A stretch of 64,000 nt of DNA from the NCBI GenBank assembly GCA_905116865.2, contig CAJHNH020000844.1:241411-305410 (forward strand). Direction: 5' to 3'. The position numbers were made by a program, and so were the translations under genes. This document shows positions 1 to 12,320 of this stretch, piece after piece (positions within the stretch are counted from its first letter, which is position 1; every line of letters begins with the position of its first letter). The notes beneath the pieces were generated by a model. The model did no database searches. It was given only the letters and a program-made list of their open reading frames with translations, and was not told where the DNA came from. This DNA is from Candidula unifasciata. Taxonomy: Eukaryota > Mollusca > Gastropoda > Stylommatophora > Geomitridae.

Positions 1-690
1 CATTTTGTGCTTGAAAAACTGTTAGATGTTTCTAAATTTGTTCCTAAAGGGCTTTAATATATCAATGCCTCTTTGACCTTGGGAATTCCAATAGAGGGTG
101 GAGGGTCTTGTAAACTTATTAATTGCTTTTATCGACGTGTCTCTTATCCAGCTATGGTATTTGTGTTGTAATATCTATTTCGCTTCAATTTCTATCGCTG
201 TTCCTGTGAGTTCCACATCACTGATTTCGTCATTTCTGCGGTAACCCGCCAGTTCTATCCCAGCACCTGTTGAGAGTTTGTAAGGTTGCCATATTTTTCT
301 CTTGTTCTGTTGTTTGACTAATGATAAACAAGAAAGGCATCAGGCCCTATCTCAAAGGTCGGCTGCGGTCAAGTAAATGGTAACAAACTAAACATAATTT
401 CTTGTTTGGACACCATATGTCATATTTAACCCTTGTCAGTGGGTGAGGTGACGAATAATAGATGATCTATCAAAACTTCAAAATGTGTCAACTATTCCTA
501 ACACACCAGTGCTAACTGATACATCTGGATTGACAAAGATCTAGTTTAACAAACAGTAATAATGATTTATTTACCTGGATGGATGAGAATGATGTGTTTT
601 CATACATTATAACATAAACAACCCACAAAGCCAGAGGAAAGGAACATGTATATTTCGAGGCATTTACAAAGTCTAGGAGCGATGCGCCAT
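1..690. other. No gene recognised
   Basis: AT-rich sequence with stops in all frames. I see no domain, RNA gene or repeat family here. Confidence 0.5.
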
Positions 691-696
691 TTCTAA

Positions 697-1318
697 AACC
701 CATGAGCTCTGTACCGCATACAAAACCCATGAACTATGTACCGCATACAAAACCCATGAACTCTGTACCGCATACAAAACCCATGAACTCTGTACCGCAT
801 ACAAAACCCATGAACTATGTACCGCATACAAAACCCATGAACTCTGTACCGCATACAAAACCCATGAACTCTGTACCGCATACAAAACCCATGAACTCTG
901 TACCGCATACAAAACTCTGAGATGCTAAACCACATACAAAACCCAGGGGCGCTGCGCCACATACAAAACCCAGGGGCGCTGCGCCACATACAAAACCCAG
1001 GGGCGCTGCGCCACATACAAAACCCAGGGGCGCTGCGCCACATACAAAACCCAGGGGCGCTGCACCATATACACAACCCCTGGGCCCTGCGCCATATACG
1101 AAGCTCGGTGGCGCAGCGCCATATACGAAGCTCGGTGGCGCAGCGCCATATACGAAGCTCGGTGGCGCAGCGCCATATACGAAACTCGGTGGCGCAGCGC
1201 CATATAAGAAACTCGGTGGCGCAGCGCCATATAAGAAACTCGGTGGCGCAGCGCCATATACGAAACTCGGTGGCGCAGCGCCATATACGAAACTCGGTGG
1301 CGCAGCGCCATATATGAA
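697..1318. repeat. 27-bp minisatellite with three sub-families
   Basis: About 22 units of 27 bp fall in three blocks. About 8 are near 'CCCATGAACTCTGTACCGCA', about 5 are near 'CCCAGGGGCGCTGCGCCACA', and about 8 are near 'CTCGGTGGCGCAGCGCCATA'. All blocks share the ATACAAAA/ATACGAAA core. Because 27 is a multiple of three, long periodic ORFs appear in several frames on both strands. These are by-products of the period and not evidence of a protein. Confidence 0.9.
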
Positions 1319-2189
1319 GCCCAGACGTTGATTATTCCGTAGTAGCAATACTAGCAAATGTGATGATTTCATACTCAGATATCTACATAACGAAAACAAC
1401 ATTTTCCTTTCCGCATGAGTTATGATTTGTGTTATCTTCACGGCACTCTGGAGACACCCATAGGTGCTCAGATTTGCCTTCCCCTCCCTCAACATGTACA
1501 TAAGCTTTAGTGCCGGTCCTATGCTTCTTGTACGTCCAGTGTGCCTCTCATGTTTTACTAAATTCTCGTATTATTAGCAGTGATATGGACATGGTGCTAC
1601 CAAAATCCTCAATTATTCTTATTCTTTAAGGACATTTACAATTTCGGAGACATCCATATGCGGACCCTCTGCAACTAAGGCAGAACCTTCCAGTCTGTCA
1701 GCTCTCTCATTGCCAACAACACACGTATACCCTGACAAATATAAAGGTGAACTGCAGGCACGATGGAGTTCACCAATGAGTTTCCGAATGATTCAATCCA
1801 CTGTCTGCGCGTGGATACTCCTGGATACTCCTGGATACTCCGGATAATGCTCATAGAATCACTCCGCACACACAGTCATATGATTCCAGACAAATGAAAT
1901 CCTGTGTCACCGCCATTACATCCAACTTCATGCTGCTGGTAGTCATAGAGAAGGCACCCCTGGCTTCATGGGCTGTTCTATCTGCAGAGCCAGTTGTGAA
2001 TGTCCATGCACTCTTGTATCCTAGTACCAAGAAAAGATATAAAACCGACCTTAGCAATATTCAGCATATAACAAATGCAAGCAAAACGTGAACGTTGCGG
2101 CTATGGAGCCTTAATCAGCACATGCACAAATTAAACAATACACTAAATCACTTAGCTGGTATCTCGAAGCAGATTCGAGGAGATTCGTT
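1319..2189. other. No gene recognised
   Basis: Unique-looking sequence with only short ORFs. A 10-bp repeat (CTGGATACTC) occurs three times near 1815-1845. Nothing else is supported. Confidence 0.4.
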
Positions 2190-2454
2190 CCAAGGCAGAG
2201 TGCAAGGAAACAGCAGTCTGCATACAATTGAGTCAGATCTGTAAAATGGATGCTAACTCAACTCAAGAAGAAAAAGAAGAAGAAGAAGAAGAAGAAGAAG
2301 AAGAAGAAGAAGAAGAAGAAGAAGAAGAAGAAGAAGAAGAAGAAGAAGAAGAAGAAGAAGAAGAAGAAGAAGAAGAAGAAGAAGAAGAAGAAGAAGAAGA
2401 AGAAGAAGAAGAAGAAGAAGAAGAAGAAGAAGAAAAAGAAGAAGAAGAAGAAAA
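2190..2454 (+). repeat. Family D retroposon fragment ending in a GAA array
   Basis: 2190-2262 matches the 3' part of a dispersed repeat seen many times here ('GTCTGCATACAA', 'GAGTCAGATCTGTAAAA'). From about 2266 it runs into about 185 bp of nearly pure GAA. The GAA run looks like the expanded tail of the repeat. Confidence 0.8.
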
Positions 2455-2944
2455 TGAAGGTACCCATACGATCCACAAATGTTGTTACGTGTCGATTAAA
2501 TCAGAGTATGTCTAAGTGTCTCTGACGGCCTGTCCTCTGCTGTTAACTCAAGTGTTTACTATAGTTGATACATTTAGAATCCCTGACTGATGGCTGACCA
2601 ACAAGGCAGTCTCAAAAAAGCAGTTGAAAATCGCCTAGACCAGCCTTGTATAACTTACATCATGTGTGGGTATGATGGTCTGTTTCCCTCCCCCCCCCCA
2701 CCCATCTCCTCTCTTTCCAGGCCTACTACCTAGCAGTTTGACCCTCCCTCCGACTAAAGGATTCTTATACCAGATGACATTTAAAGATATAAAATTAGGT
2801 TAACTCACTCAACCTTCTGAGAAAGTGTAATTATTTCCTCCATAATGACTACATACAGAATGCATAATGAGTAAATGCACTCTAAAGTTGCAGATTCCAT
2901 TTTAAAGTAAAATTAGTTGTATAAATTGTGTGCTGTTAATCCTC

Positions 2945-3425
2945 TTCATGATACTGCTGAAAGGTCTGACACACTATCATATGATCCCAGTCTTGATCTC
3001 AGACTAACAGTACCTAAAGGTTTGACACACTATCATATAATCTCAGTCTGGATCACAGACTAACAGTACCTAAAGGTTTGACACACTATCATATAATCTC
3101 AGTCTTGATCGCAGACTAACAGTACCTAAAGGTTTGAACACACTATCATATAATCTCAGTCTTGATCGCAGACTAACAGTACCTAAAGGTTTTACACACT
3201 ATCATATAATCTCAGTCTTGATCGCAGACTAACAGTACCTAAAGGTTTGAAACACTATCATATAATCTCAGTCTGGATCGCAGACTAACAGTACCTAAAG
3301 GTTTGACACACTATCATATAATCTCAGTCTTGATCGCAGACTAACAGTACCTAAAGGTTTGACACACTTTCATACAATCCTAATCTAGATAACAGAATAA
3401 CAGTACTTGAAGGTTTGACACCGTA
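2945..3425. repeat. 57-bp tandem array
   Basis: About eight head-to-tail copies of a 57-bp unit containing 'GACACACTATCATATAATCT' and 'GCAGACTAACAGTACCTAAA'. The inner copies are nearly identical and the outer ones diverged. No coding potential. Confidence 0.9.
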
Positions 3426-3619
3426 AGACTAAAGATCAGCTTGTTCCCATCGGCTTGCTACTAAATGTTTACCATAACCTACTAAATTTACAAAATCCTG
3501 ATCTCAGCGGCACACCGCACTTACCTGTTCAACCTTCAAAAAAGCTGTCATTAGGGCACATTTAACCTGTATTCCTGTGTGGTTGAAACCTATTATTGTA
3601 TTCTGGCAGGTAAGTAGTT

Positions 3620-3892
3620 AAGTAAAGATCCCTTTTTACGCCCTAGGCGCATCGGGCGTGTGTGAAGAGCACCCATATTTTTACAGACCATCGGCACTAG
3701 GTGGGTAATGTGGTCAGCATAACGCCGGCCGTCTTTACTTCCCCAGGACATCTATCACGGTACCCATTTTAGGCTGGGTCAACCTGCGACTCTTCATACC
3801 ATGATACAAATCCATGCTGCCAGCAGTGGGTTTCGATCGCGGTACGATGGAATTACGAGTAGGGCTCGCAACGCCCAAGCCACGGACGCCGC
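3620..3892 (-). mobile_element. SINE-B copy (tRNA-headed SINE)
   Basis: The same sequence occurs in opposite orientation at 63024-63306. Read on the minus strand, it starts with a tRNA-like head (GGCGTCCGTGGCTTGGGCG as box A, then a diverged box B) and a body with the GCCGGC/CCACATTACCCAC motif, and ends in GTAAAG-type simple repeats. The tRNA fold is degenerate, so it is not a tRNA gene. Confidence 0.82.
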
Positions 3893-4813
3893 TCTACTTT
3901 ATTTGTATTCTAGCAGGGTTAAACTAAAAATAATAAATATTAAAAAAAAGTGCTTTCCCTCCAGATTCTGCAAGAAGGATTCTCAAAGATGTGAATCAAA
4001 CAGCTGAAAATCCAGTAAACGCCGTTCAACCCAAAAACGATAGAGTACAGTTAAATTATATTTCGATTCCACAAAAGAGTTGAGAAGTAACCTGTTATTC
4101 TCTATGGGCGGGTTAATTGTTTTACAATTCTTAGACTTCAAATAGAGTAACGCTACCCAAGATCTGTATATACCAATCATTGTCAACCCTGACAAGTGTT
4201 TAAATAAAATCTGCCAGTAACTCCCGATAGCTTTTAAGTTATTGTATTCCTGGTTTAGCTATGTTTCTCTTGTCAAAAGCCGCCTAATCCTTTCGGATTA
4301 CCCCCCTTTAGGTAACAATGAAACACTTCTGAAGATGTTAAAGCAACGTGCTAACACTTTCGAATTATTTTCACCTCACTCAGCAATGCGAAATTGTCGA
4401 AAAAGTTAAGAATACCTTATAATATAAACAGGGTGGATGACATTTATAATTCTCTATTACTACCTATTCCAAAGTTTAAGTGGTTTCACGGAAAAGCGTA
4501 TTCATAAATTTGACAAGCACTTTCAGCTTCAGGTGTCAAAGAAAATGTTAGCGAAAAAAGAGCTCTTGATGTAAGTGACATATTACCTTGCATTCATTAT
4601 ATAGAAGGATTTGTTTGTGTCATCAAGAATTATTATATCTGACGGCAGCTTTTTCTTTTCTTTACAATGATGCTCTAACGTAGATATTGTATAGAGCCAT
4701 CACTGCACTTACATCGGTACAAGTCAAACTTTATGGGTCGCTGGGGGATTTGCAAAAGACAGAGAAGTTCATACTAGAGACAACTTTACAGATATTGATG
4801 ATTTATTTCAAGT

Positions 4814-5193
4814 GAACGAAAGAAGAAGAAGAAGAAGAAGAAGAAGAATAAGAAGAAGCAGAAGAAGAAGAAGAAGAAGAAGAAGAAGAAGAAGAAGAAG
4901 AAGAAGAAGAAGAAGAAGAAGAAGAAGAAGAAGAAGAAGAAGAAGAAGAAGAAGAAGAAGAAGAAGAAGAAGAAGAAGAAGAAGAAGAAGAAGAAGAAGA
5001 AGAAGAAGAAGAAGAAGAAGAAGAAGAAGAAGAAGAAGAAGAAGAAGAAGAAGAAGAAGAAGAAGAAGAAGAAGAAGAAGAAGAAGAAGAAGAAGAAGAA
5101 GAAGAAGAAGAAGAAGAAAAAGAAGAAGAAGAAGAAGAAGGAGGAGGAGAAGAAGAAGAAGAAAAGGAAGAAGAAGAAGAAGAAGAAGAAGAA

Positions 5194-5224
<31 letters not shown>

Positions 5225-5505
5225 AAGAAGAAGAAGAAGAAGAAGAAGAAGAAGAAGAAGAAGAAGAAGAAGAAGAAGAAGAAGAAGAAGAAGAAGAAGA
5301 AGAAGAAGAAGAAAGAAGAAGAAGAAGAAAGAAGAAGAAGAAGAAGAAGAAAAAGAAGAAGAAGAAGAAGAAGAAGAAGAAGAAGAAGAAGAAGAAGAAG
5401 AAGAAGAAGAAGAAGAAGAAGAAGAAGAAGAAGAAGAAGAAGAAGAAGAAGAAGAAGAAGAAGAAGAAGAAGAAAAAGAAGAAGAAGAAGAAGAAGAAGA
5501 AGAAC
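4814..5505. repeat. Very long GAA/TTC array (about 690 bp)
   Basis: Nearly uninterrupted GAA units with a few variants (AAAAAG, GGAGGAGG, single-base slips near 5312 and 5330). It begins after GTGAACGAA, matching the end of family D (GGTGAACGCGAAGAAG), so it probably grew from a family D tail. Long ORFs across it (poly-Arg, Glu, Lys, Ser, Phe, Leu) are artefacts of the triplet. Confidence 0.93.
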
Positions 5506-6344
5506 TGCACACAACGCACAGGCAAAAATTACACGTAAAATCTAAAACAAGCCAAGATTGTCTACATTTCCTGAATGCAAGATATTGTTATCTAATTCTT
5601 TTTTACTTCTCTTTTAGACTCCAGAAGTGGCAAGATGTAATCCTCACTTACTAAGCTTTCAATGTTTTACAACTAACTGATCTATTGGAATCACCCACGC
5701 GCTCATTTGGCACGCGAATATCCTGTCTCAGTGATCAAACACGGACAAGGACTTTCAGACCTTTAGAAGGCTTGATTGACTGATATTTGTCATTATTGAT
5801 TCTCTGTGTCTCTGACTACAGTTTCTTCCTACTTGATGATTTTAAAAAATTACTTTTTTATTACGCTTTGTCAGTGCCAGACCAGGTGACAATGACTGTC
5901 TCAGATTCTCTGCCATCGCTTGGTCCCGAATCACTATTGTATACATGCATCCGCTGCAACGCACATTTAACTTCACATTTTTTTTTTAAATTCTTGACCT
6001 TGACAGATGTGGCATCTTTCTTTCTGGCTGTGAGTAGAAAGTCTTTGATTCTGTGCATCTGTTTAGGCAAGATCCCTTATTCTCTTTCTCCGCCAGAAAC
6101 ACCAGTCAAGTCACAGCTAAATGATCAGAAAACAAATCTCCACCCGCGCAACGATTATCGCAATATCTGAAACAGTGTAGAGCACAAATGCTGACATTCT
6201 AAAAGAATGAAAACTAAGGAAGATTGGATTGGGAAAAAATAGAAGGCATGTACCAGGAAGGAGAGGCAGGTGCCGACCAGCAAGAAGATGTGCACAGGAT
6301 ATAAGTGGCTCCTTGGATACGATGTGCACAATGCTGGAGAGCTG

Positions 6345-6396
<52 letters not shown>

Positions 6397-7399
6397 GGTT
6401 TTTTCCCCCTTTCTTCAGGTACACCTGTGAGGAGAGCAACTTTCTGCAGATGACCCGCTGCATGATAAGGAATCAGTATCTACTGACAGAATTGTACATA
6501 GACTCTATCCCTTTTTCTGTTCTAACCGCTGCAGACAATTCAAGTACTACATTTTCAGTGAATTTAGAAATTCCGTAGTCAACGTTTATTGCCATGACGA
6601 AAGAAGACAGAAAGAACGTGTCAGTTGTAAGGCAAGAGCGATTTTTTAAGAGCAGTTTTTGAGTCGAACTTTTTGTTGTAAACACCGCGGCAATGGCTGG
6701 TTCAATGAGCCGGCTTTATTCCACAGCACGGAGGTCTATTTAGGAAGTGTTTCCGATGAAAGCGGGATGTGTTTACCAGAGAGTTACCGCTTTCTGCAAA
6801 CAGCTGCAGTTCATATATCGTCGGCTACCTCTAACACACATGTTGATATAAAGAAATAAGAGCAGAAATGATTTGGATCGCATTTCTCTTGTCATTTTGT
6901 TTGTCGGTGGAAAACGGCAAATCCAAACAACCAACACACGCCTAAGCACATAAACTAATGTCATGCACGTTTGATAATCGGATTGAACAGGTAATGGATG
7001 TATTTTTCAGCAACGAACGTTGACGTCATTCGTGGTGGGAATATGCAACATAGCTAAAGTGAATGGGTAAATCTGTGAAAGGCGTCTGATTTTTTTTATT
7101 AGGTTTTGTATATTGACATGTAACTTGTTGCTGCCGATAAAAGGTCAAAGAGATGTTTTACTGCTCATAATATCAGTGCTAAAATAGAGATTGCTTGGCA
7201 TTTACAATCATCCATTTAATGAAAAGTTGCATGTGGCCCCTGCTTCTGAATGGATGCGAATTCTACATATAAGTAAGTAAGCACTGAAGAAATTAAAGAA
7301 AAAGGACCAGAAGTTGTTGAAACAATAAAGAGGATTGGATTGCGCCAGCGGTAACACGGCCCCCTTCTCTCTCTCTCTATCTCTTTGTCCCCTACCCCT

Positions 7400-7431
<32 letters not shown>

Positions 7432-8960
7432 GCTCCCAAGACTTGCCATATTTGCCTGACAAACGTTAGGTTGGTTTGTTCTGCACATATTCGTAACTAA
7501 GAACCTCTTTAAGATGTAAGATCCAATACGCAAATAAGACAAGAGACCAAGCTAGATAATGTAATCAATTTTATAAGAAAGCCCAGCTTGAACTACATAG
7601 GTCAATCACTCAGAATGAATAAGGCCAGACTCTACTAAGCCCTCATGTAGACACCGGAAGGGAGAAGAAAACGGAAAAGACCAAGAAAGGCTATGTGGAT
7701 ACCATTAGGAGCGGTTCAACGATGGGCCTGATAAACACCCGAGACCTAAAACAGGTGACAACGAACCGCCAGCCACGGAAAGCTATGACCTCTGCCCTAT
7801 GCGCCACCCTATGCTTAAGAGGAAAGACCAACAATTTGTGTGCTGGTCGTCGCTTGTGCCTTCTTTGTGAAATTCGTTTTCTATTACGCTTAATTATAAT
7901 CCAATGACAATAGCTTAATATGGTCGAAGTTTTTAAGTTTTGAGTCTATTGACGAGTTGGCAAGTTAGTGTAGCCGTTCGTCTCTGACACTCATGGTTCT
8001 TTCACGGACTGTGTAGTTGGGTTGCTGCATGACATTTCTCCAAGGATTCCTGACATTGTCGTTGGAGCTACGGAGTTCTTGGCTTGTGCGACACTCTCGG
8101 TATGAAACTAGCCGTACTCCGGAGAGAGGTTGAGCCATATAGGATAAAACGAAATGTAACGGAGTCGATCTTCTCGACCTCGATTTTAACATTTTAGTGA
8201 GCTGGTCAAGCCATTTTAAATCCTATTTGGTTGCGACTACTTTTAGTCAGATAAAATGTTACTTTCTCACATATCATTTATTTTCCTTTTGATGATAATT
8301 TGTAAGAAACAAATTAAAAAAAAAACAATAAGAGAAAATTTTTACAAGACCTAGGTCCACCAAAATGCAAAACAAGGACAAATTTAAAGCAATATACAGC
8401 TGGGAATTGAATCTAGGAATCTTGCTTGTTATTGCCACACTAACCACAATATCGCTCTAGATGTTACTGTTTGTGTAGTCTAAAGACTTCCACTATATGT
8501 GTAGTCTAAAGACTTCCACCAATGGGTAGAAGCACGGTCAGATTTAGATTTTTAAGCTATTTAAAGTAGCGGGGCCTCTTTCGTATTAATAAAAAGAACT
8601 CCACAAGGGAGCATGCACAGAGTGGGTCCACCGATCACTAGTATTAAGATCCCTCGTCGACGATTGTTTCGGCCCATTACTTCCTAGACAATCTCAGAAG
8701 GTGGGCCGACCCGGGTCATGAAGACAGGCCTTCATCGTTCCTTGTTGCACTTTATCGAACTCTCAGACACGGACAAGACGATATGGTGACTTTGCAACAG
8801 TTATTGTGAGACATAATGTTGTCGTGGATGGAGCAAATTAAGCCAACTACCCTCACGACCAGAGTGACAAGCTTACGGTTGGTTCACTTACTGGTAGGCA
8901 TTTATCGGATACTTTGGCTTTATAGGGATACAAATTTATTTTTCACTAGGGGCCCGGACC
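5506..8960. other. Mostly unannotated; two simple repeats and one dispersed repeat
   Basis: No gene is supported. Contents: a repeat fragment at about 6215-6320 shared with 12185-12320 (family F, 'GGTGCCGACCAGCAAGAAGA'), a GA array at about 6340-6392, and a C run at about 7405-7430. A candidate exon-like stretch at 6419-6470 was rejected. Confidence 0.5.
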
Positions 8961-8963
8961 AGT

Positions 8964-10531
8964 TTACCGAGGCCCATCGCCCACGACGTTCTGTTGTGAA
9001 CAAAGCCAGCTCGAAGCTCTATCAGCAGCTTTGCCCTGCTGTTTTAGTCCCAGATTCCTTTCATTTTCTGGCAAGGTCAGGTGCTTTAGTACACTGTAAA
9101 TGGAAGTGGAGACGAGTCTTCTTGCGTCTACCTCAACGGGAAAGATTTTTACTGTGAACACTTTCTCTCTCCATAGACCAGCCACCAGATCACAGTACTT
9201 TTCGAGCTTGTACACCTGGTTTTCTTCTATCCGCGACTCGTACGGCACTATCAGCGGTATCAGGATGAGCTGGCGTTTTCCCGCAGAGTGCAAGACAATG
9301 ACTGGTCCCAGAGCGGTCTTTGTAATTGATTCTGTGAACTTTTCGAAACCAGGCAGGTAGACGGCCAGTAACCAGTCCCCCGCACAGTCAAGTATTCGTG
9401 AAGCGTATGCAACTTTGTTGCCTTTACCTTTAGATATCTGCCTAGCCTTGAGGGGGCGCATGGTTTGGACCGTAGGACTGGCCTCGCGATCGCCCTCATC
9501 CTAGCTTGGTTCACAATGTCCGCTAACTCTTTCAGGACTTTTTGTGTGGCGCCATGTATATTGTCCTTGGCCTTGGCTTTTCTGCACTCGGACAATACGT
9601 GTTCGAGCGTCTGCTTAGCTCTGCACAGTGGTAGCCGCAAGCCATTTCCCCATGTTGAGGGTTGGTTCTGCAACGACCTGTTAATAATAGGCAACTAACC
9701 TCTGGATAGTAAGATCGGAAGCCCATTTGTATTGTTGGTACATAAAAATATCCCTTGGCAGTTGGAAATAAAAGAACAGTAGCCTAGCGGCGCTGCCCGG
9801 GTGAAATTTAAAGTTTAAAAAAACATTTATCCAGAGTATTTTAGAATCCTCGCCGGTGATACGGAGCTCGTACACTGCGCTGAGAATTTTCGGACTCAGT
9901 CGTGTCAGAAGTAGAACAGAGCACTTATGGGTGCCTTGTGCCATGTTGTTGATCCGTCGTCTAAACCCATGCTCTAGGCCGCGTCGGTCGGTTGTGTGTA
10001 ACCCATGACTTCCTTCAATTTCAGTGCTTTCTAAACAGATTCTGTCGGATCGAGGCCCTTCAATTTAGTACCTGTCTTAAGAGCGGACTGGACAGCTGCC
10101 ACTGTGGGGTCTGGAGACTCGCGAAGCATCATCGCGAGTCTAACCTTGACGACTTGAAACTCATCGGTTATTGATTTGAACGGAAGTACTAGCTTAGCCT
10201 GCTTACAATACAGAGCCACATCGGTGAGACAAGGTGATGCTCCTAGCCATTTCCTCATGGTTGTGTTGATTTTTTTCTCTATCCTCTCCGCTGCAGTCAT
10301 GCTTACTTCATACACGAGCAGTGGCCAGGGGAGCTTTGGAATCAACATAAACTGAAGACACCAAGCCTTGAACTTCCCGATCACTCTGCATTGCTCGATA
10401 GCAAGCAGGCCTGTTGCCAGTGACTGATGTATACTCCGCACTTTCGCTCCATCAGATAACTTCGAATCGTAGACGCGGCCGAGAGTCTTCATCGGTTTTT
10501 CCAGAACCGTGAAAGAGACTGAGGGACACAA
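8964..10531 (-). pseudogene. Decayed LINE with restriction-like endonuclease, 5'-truncated
   Basis: Read on the minus strand, 10531-10031 encodes a segment after the reverse-transcriptase fingers/palm (KFKAWCLQFMLIPKLPWPLL, then A-E-R-I-E-K-K-I-N and R-K-W-L-G). A stop follows, then K-A-L-K-L-K-E-V-M-G-Y. After an insertion, 9694-9260 gives LWGNGL-like residues and a zinc-knuckle remnant (C-x2-K-x4-H-x4-C, second Cys lost). 9461-8964, in another frame, resembles the PD-(D/E)XK endonuclease (I-V-L-H-S...I-V-P-Y-E...K-Y...P-V-E-V). The expected catalytic Asp and one Glu are replaced. In the family these domains form one polyprotein that copies itself into DNA. Here stops, frameshifts and the insertion make it dead. 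Confidence 0.75.
9697..9972 (+). mobile_element. SINE-C fragment inserted in the LINE
   Basis: Matches the 3' part of the copies at 30152 and 62085 ('TGGATAGTAAGATCGGA', then 'GAGTATTTTAGAATCCTCGC', 'TACACTGCGCTGAG'). The tRNA-like head is missing. It is immediately preceded by an inverted SINE-A tail at about 9656-9698. Together they split the LINE reading frame. Confidence 0.75.
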
Positions 10532-10718
10532 AATTACATCAGTTATTTTTAGAAAACCAACATAAATGCGAGGTAATAGAAGATGGAAGTTTAAACTTAT
10601 CCAGCTGATTATTTCATTACATTTAAGCAGGCTTCAGCAAATTAGAATAAATAAGAGCCTAAGATAATACAATAATATTAATACAGTGGGACATTTATGG
10701 AGATTTTATATGTATGTA

Positions 10719-10749
10719 TGTGTGTGTGTTTGTGTATGTGTGTGTGTGC

Positions 10750-10798
<49 letters not shown>
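10719..10798. repeat. TG/CA microsatellite
   Basis: About 80 bp of TG dinucleotide with a few interruptions at the left end. Confidence 0.95.
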
Positions 10799-10799
<1 letters not shown>

Positions 10800-11029
10800 A
10801 GAAAATTGAGTGGTTAAAAAAAAGGATTTGTTGGAGCCCATGGAGCTGTAGCTCAGTCATTTCTGATATTGACGATCTTTCATGCCAAGATGGCGAATTG
10901 TCCAGCATCTTCTGTCTCTGTGTCTCTCTGTCTATTTTCCCCCTCTAACTTTCCTTCCCCACAGTCACGATGATTTACTGAAGTTTTCTCCTTTTCATGA
11001 GATGGTAAAGCAATGTTTATTGTCTCCTT

Positions 11030-11241
11030 CTAATGTTGCTAATCAGTTCTCTTTGTGTAATATGTCTGACAAGACAATTTCCTTCCCACATTTCCTCTGA
11101 CCGTGGTGTTCTGGTCATTCGTCGATAAAACCCAACCATCGGCAGCTTCAACATATTTTTCACTAATGGTTTTACTGTCCATAGTTCACTTACGTATATC
11201 AAGTTTGAATTAATGTAGCTGTTGACCAACTTAACTACCAA
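11030..11241 (-). pseudogene. RTE-like LINE C-terminal scrap
   Basis: On the minus strand the product contains S-E-L-W-T-V, then K-L-P-M-V-G-F-Y-R-R-M-T-R-T-P-R and ends R-R-R-Q. This parallels the C-terminal part of the better RTE copy at 59308 (E-S-W-T, M-W-F-Y-R-R-M-L-R-I-P). It is short, isolated and not functional. Confidence 0.6.
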
Positions 11242-11545
11242 GAAATGTTTCTTCTTTTGTCCATATTTTTTTTAATGCTGCTAGGCGTCACAGGCTAACA
11301 GATGATCGGTATTTAAGCTAGGACACGCTCGGTTGCCATTTATGTTTTGATGTTGTGGAGAGGAGTCTCATAATATCAGTGACTGCTTCATTCCATTTTC
11401 TTCTTCATCATCCCCTACATTCTGATGTTTCTACTCTTATATTGTACTCTCTCGTTGTTGGCATCATTGTAATCATTCTCAATAAATGGCCAAACCATTT
11501 CGGTCTTTGTTTCTCGGTGAATTCAATTATAGAAGAGTAATATTC

Positions 11546-11835
11546 TTCTTCTTCGCGTTCACCAGCTGTAAACTCTGGCGGAAGGTTCTGGTTGCTCGTC
11601 CACTACAGAACTGCAGTCCTGCTCCAGAACCTGAGTGTTGCCTGTGCATCAGTTTTACAAATCTCATTTTCTTGAATACAGACTGTTGGTTCATTGTCTC
11701 TCCAGCAGATGCACTCCGACTTCAAAAGAAGCTCCCCAATTAGTCGACTCTTACGACATGCTTTTGGGGAGGCAGTGGGTCTATTCTTGTTTTCCGCACA
11801 ATGGGGCCCCGGAACCCACACGGGGGAGACGAGTT
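11546..11835 (-). mobile_element. Family D retroposon, near full length
   Basis: About 290 bp, reading on the minus strand from CCCCCGTGTGGGTTCCGGGG to GAACGCGAAGAAGAAGAA. Close copies lie at 13600, 16115, 35260, 50195 and 53330. No open frame and no clear tRNA promoter were seen; the type (SINE or other retroposon) is unsure. Confidence 0.8.
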
Positions 11836-12184
11836 ATGATAGGGCTAATAAAATATGTGCCTAGAGCCATATGTCCTATACGCGACTGGTGTGAAAAGGG
11901 GTCTTGTAATGTGGGGGAGGTGGTAATGGACATACTCACAGGCATTGATCTTCACATGAATACAAAAAAAAAAAAAAAAAAGCAGAAAGATACAGGACAC
12001 ACTTGACAACAGAGCACTTGAATGATTTGGTTACCATTCTGGAAAATTAACATATCTAAATGACGGCAGCGCCTTGCTACAAGAAAAGGTGAACTTCGTC
12101 TCACGATAAAATCGATGCCCCGTAGCTTAAAAAAAAAATATTTATATTAACTATAATATTCAGTCAGAAAACATGTTGGCCAAT

Positions 12185-12320
12185 TAAAAGTACCACGATG
12201 GATCGGAATGAACAGTAGCGGTGAGCATTTACCGGGCAAGATTGGCAGGGGCCGACCAGCATGAAGATGGGTACAGGATATAAAAGACGTTATGTGCAGG
12301 AAGGCGGGACAGCTGGCGAG
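12185..12320. repeat. Dispersed repeat, family F
   Basis: Shares 'GGGGCCGACCAGCATGAAGA' and 'ACAGGATATAA' with 6225-6305. Two copies only in this window; nature unknown. Confidence 0.5.

Noticed and set aside
815..1501. Minus-strand 228-codon ORF with G-A-A-P-P-S-F-V-Y repeats
   Set aside because: A 27-bp tandem repeat explains it; similar ORFs appear in other frames, and there is no start context, splice site or domain.
4812..5654. Long ORFs of poly-Arg, poly-Glu, poly-Ser, poly-Phe and poly-Leu
   Set aside because: They come only from the GAA/TTC triplet array; any multiple-of-three repeat without stops gives them.
6419..6470. Candidate exon after CTTTCTTCAG with two cysteines (Y-T-C-E-E-S ... 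T-R-C-M)
   Set aside because: A possible upstream exon of the ADAMTS-like gene, but it fits no family motif and no good donor or phase could be shown.
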